DNA from: Phycicoccus sp. Soil802
Lineage (GTDB): Bacteria > Actinomycetota > Actinomycetes > Actinomycetales > Dermatophilaceae
Direction of reading: 5' to 3'
Length of the DNA: 64,000 bases
NCBI RefSeq assembly: GCF_001429605.1
Contig: NZ_LMSS01000002.1
Span: forward strand, 62,001-126,000
The notes below the pieces were generated by a model, which ran no database searches, was not told the DNA's origin, and was given only the letters and a program-made list of their open reading frames with translations. The position numbers were made by a program, and so were the translations under genes. Position 1 is the first letter of the stretch; the number at the start of each line of letters is the position of its first letter. Of this stretch, positions 63,316 to 64,000 are shown in pieces.

Positions 63316-64000
63316 TCAGCTGTGTGAGGCGAGGTAGGCGCGCAGGTCGCCGAGTCGCAGCACCCCGGTCGTGGCGGTGTCGTCGTCGCCCATGTAGAGC
63401 CGCTGGAGGCTGACCAGGACGGCCTCGGCCAGGGTGTCGCGGAAGAGCGGGTCGGCGAGCCGAGCCGCGTCGTCGGGGTGCGAGAGGTAGCCGGCCTCGA
63501 TCCGTACCGCCGGCATCCGGGTCTGCTGGAGCAGGGCCCACGAGCGGCCGTGCGAGCGGCAGTTCTCGAGGCCGGTGCGGGCCACCACCTCGCGCAGGAC
63601 GAGGTCGGCCAGGTGCTCACCCACGGCCGACCAGGAGGTCTGGCGGTCGCGACCGAAGAAGAAGGTGGCCACCCCACTGGCATCCCCGGCGTCGTGGGAG
63701 TCGCAGTGCAGCGAGAGCACGAGGTCGGCACCGGCGTCGTTGGCCAGCGCGGCCCGCTCGTCCTCGGTGGGGGAGGTGTGCTCGGTCCGGGTGTAGACCA
63801 CGGAGACGCCGATCGCGGTCAGCCGGCCCTCGATGCGTCGGGCCAGGTCCATGACCACCTCGGACTCGACCAGCCCGTGGGCCACCGCCCCGGTGTTGCT
63901 GCCGCCGTGCCCGGGGTCGAGCACGACCGTGCGCCCGGACAGGCTGTGTCCTGAGCGACGGACGAGCTCGCGCTCGCGCAGCACGTTCGCCGAGCCGCCG
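63316..64000 (-). CDS. N-acetylmuramoyl-L-alanine amidase (Amidase_3), CwlM-type, 5' end beyond window
   Basis: 228 visible residues; the frame is still open at the right edge (GGSANVLRERELVRRSGHSLSG), so the start and probably peptidoglycan-binding domains lie outside. The Amidase_3 domain has its zinc and catalytic residues: VVLDPGHGGSNTG (His), GLVESEVVMDLARRI (Glu), LSLHCDSHD (His), VRIEAGYLSHPDDAARL (Glu). Position next to parB matches cwlM in mycobacteria, where it controls peptidoglycan precursor synthesis; here the intact zinc set suggests it may also be catalytic. Convergent with parB. Confidence 0.88.
   Translation of the reverse strand, partial: GGSANVLRERELVRRSGHSLSGRTVVLDPGHGGSNTGAVAHGLVESEVVMDLARRIEGRLTAIGVSVVYTRTEHTSPTEDERAALANDAGADLVLSLHCDSHDAGDASGVATFFFGRDRQTSWSAVGEHLADLVLREVVARTGLENCRSHGRSWALLQQTRMPAVRIEAGYLSHPDDAARLADPLFRDTLAEAVLVSLQRLYMGDDDTATTGVLRLGDLRAYLASHS

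Overview
The window is chromosomal DNA of a very GC-rich actinobacterium. It carries the replication-origin neighbourhood: dnaA, dnaN, recF, gyrB/gyrA, rpmH-rnpA-yidD-yidC-jag-rsmG-parA-parB, and the fhaA-fhaB-pstP-rodA-pbpA-pknA-pknB cluster with crgA. The synteny is that of Actinomycetota. The 39-residue DLW protein, gnd between dnaN and recF, and the general gene content fit Micrococcales, perhaps Intrasporangiaceae/Dermatophilaceae; that family placement is inference. No rRNA, CRISPR array, prophage or insertion sequence was seen.

Layout. 1-9.6 kb holds metabolic and hypothetical genes: a truncated FAD oxidase, NAD synthetase, an alpha/beta hydrolase, a MOSC protein and an HTH-less cyclic-nucleotide-domain protein flanked by duplicated palindromes. 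9.7-21.3 kb holds tRNA-Leu, the seven-gene cell-wall/Ser-Thr-kinase operon on the plus strand, then trpG-like, sortase, DUF881 and crgA genes. A tight cluster of DnaA boxes lies beside crgA. 21.4-35 kb is accessory DNA inserted between crgA/ppi and the tRNA-Ala/tRNA-Ile/gyrA block. It holds a five-gene set resembling methylamine-dehydrogenase maturation (MauE-like, MauD-like, two unknowns, and a Tat-exported cysteine-rich light-chain-like domain fused to LGFP repeats), a complete selenocysteine cassette (selB, selA, tRNA-Sec, selD), and small stress-type proteins.

35.2-41.1 kb is tRNA-Ala, the DLW-39 protein, tRNA-Ile, DUF3566, gyrA and gyrB. A second insertion (41.4-50.3 kb) separates gyrB from dciA/recF. 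It carries an M4 metalloprotease that appears to carry its own emfourin-like inhibitor domain, a four-gene operon of hybrid histidine kinase, single-domain receiver, receiver-cyclase and PGM1-type ATP-grasp ligase, then a Crp-family regulator and a thioesterase. 50.4-57 kb is dciA-recF-gnd-dnaN-oriC-dnaA on the minus strand. 57.2-63.3 kb is rpmH through parB on the plus strand, with four perfect parS sites, and the window ends inside an Amidase_3 gene. Replication forks therefore leave from about 54.5-56.8 kb, and most core genes point away from it.

Two features cut across all regions. First, the octamer CGGCATAC/GTATGCCG recurs about 40 times on both strands, in and between genes, at times as exact inverted pairs; it seems to force otherwise rare TAT and GCA codons. 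Second, several intergenic palindromes occur in repeated families. The best candidates for undescribed biology are the mau-like/LGFP operon, the protease-emfourin fusion, the kinase-cyclase-ATP-grasp operon, the DnaA-box cluster 33 kb from oriC, and the dispersed octamer.
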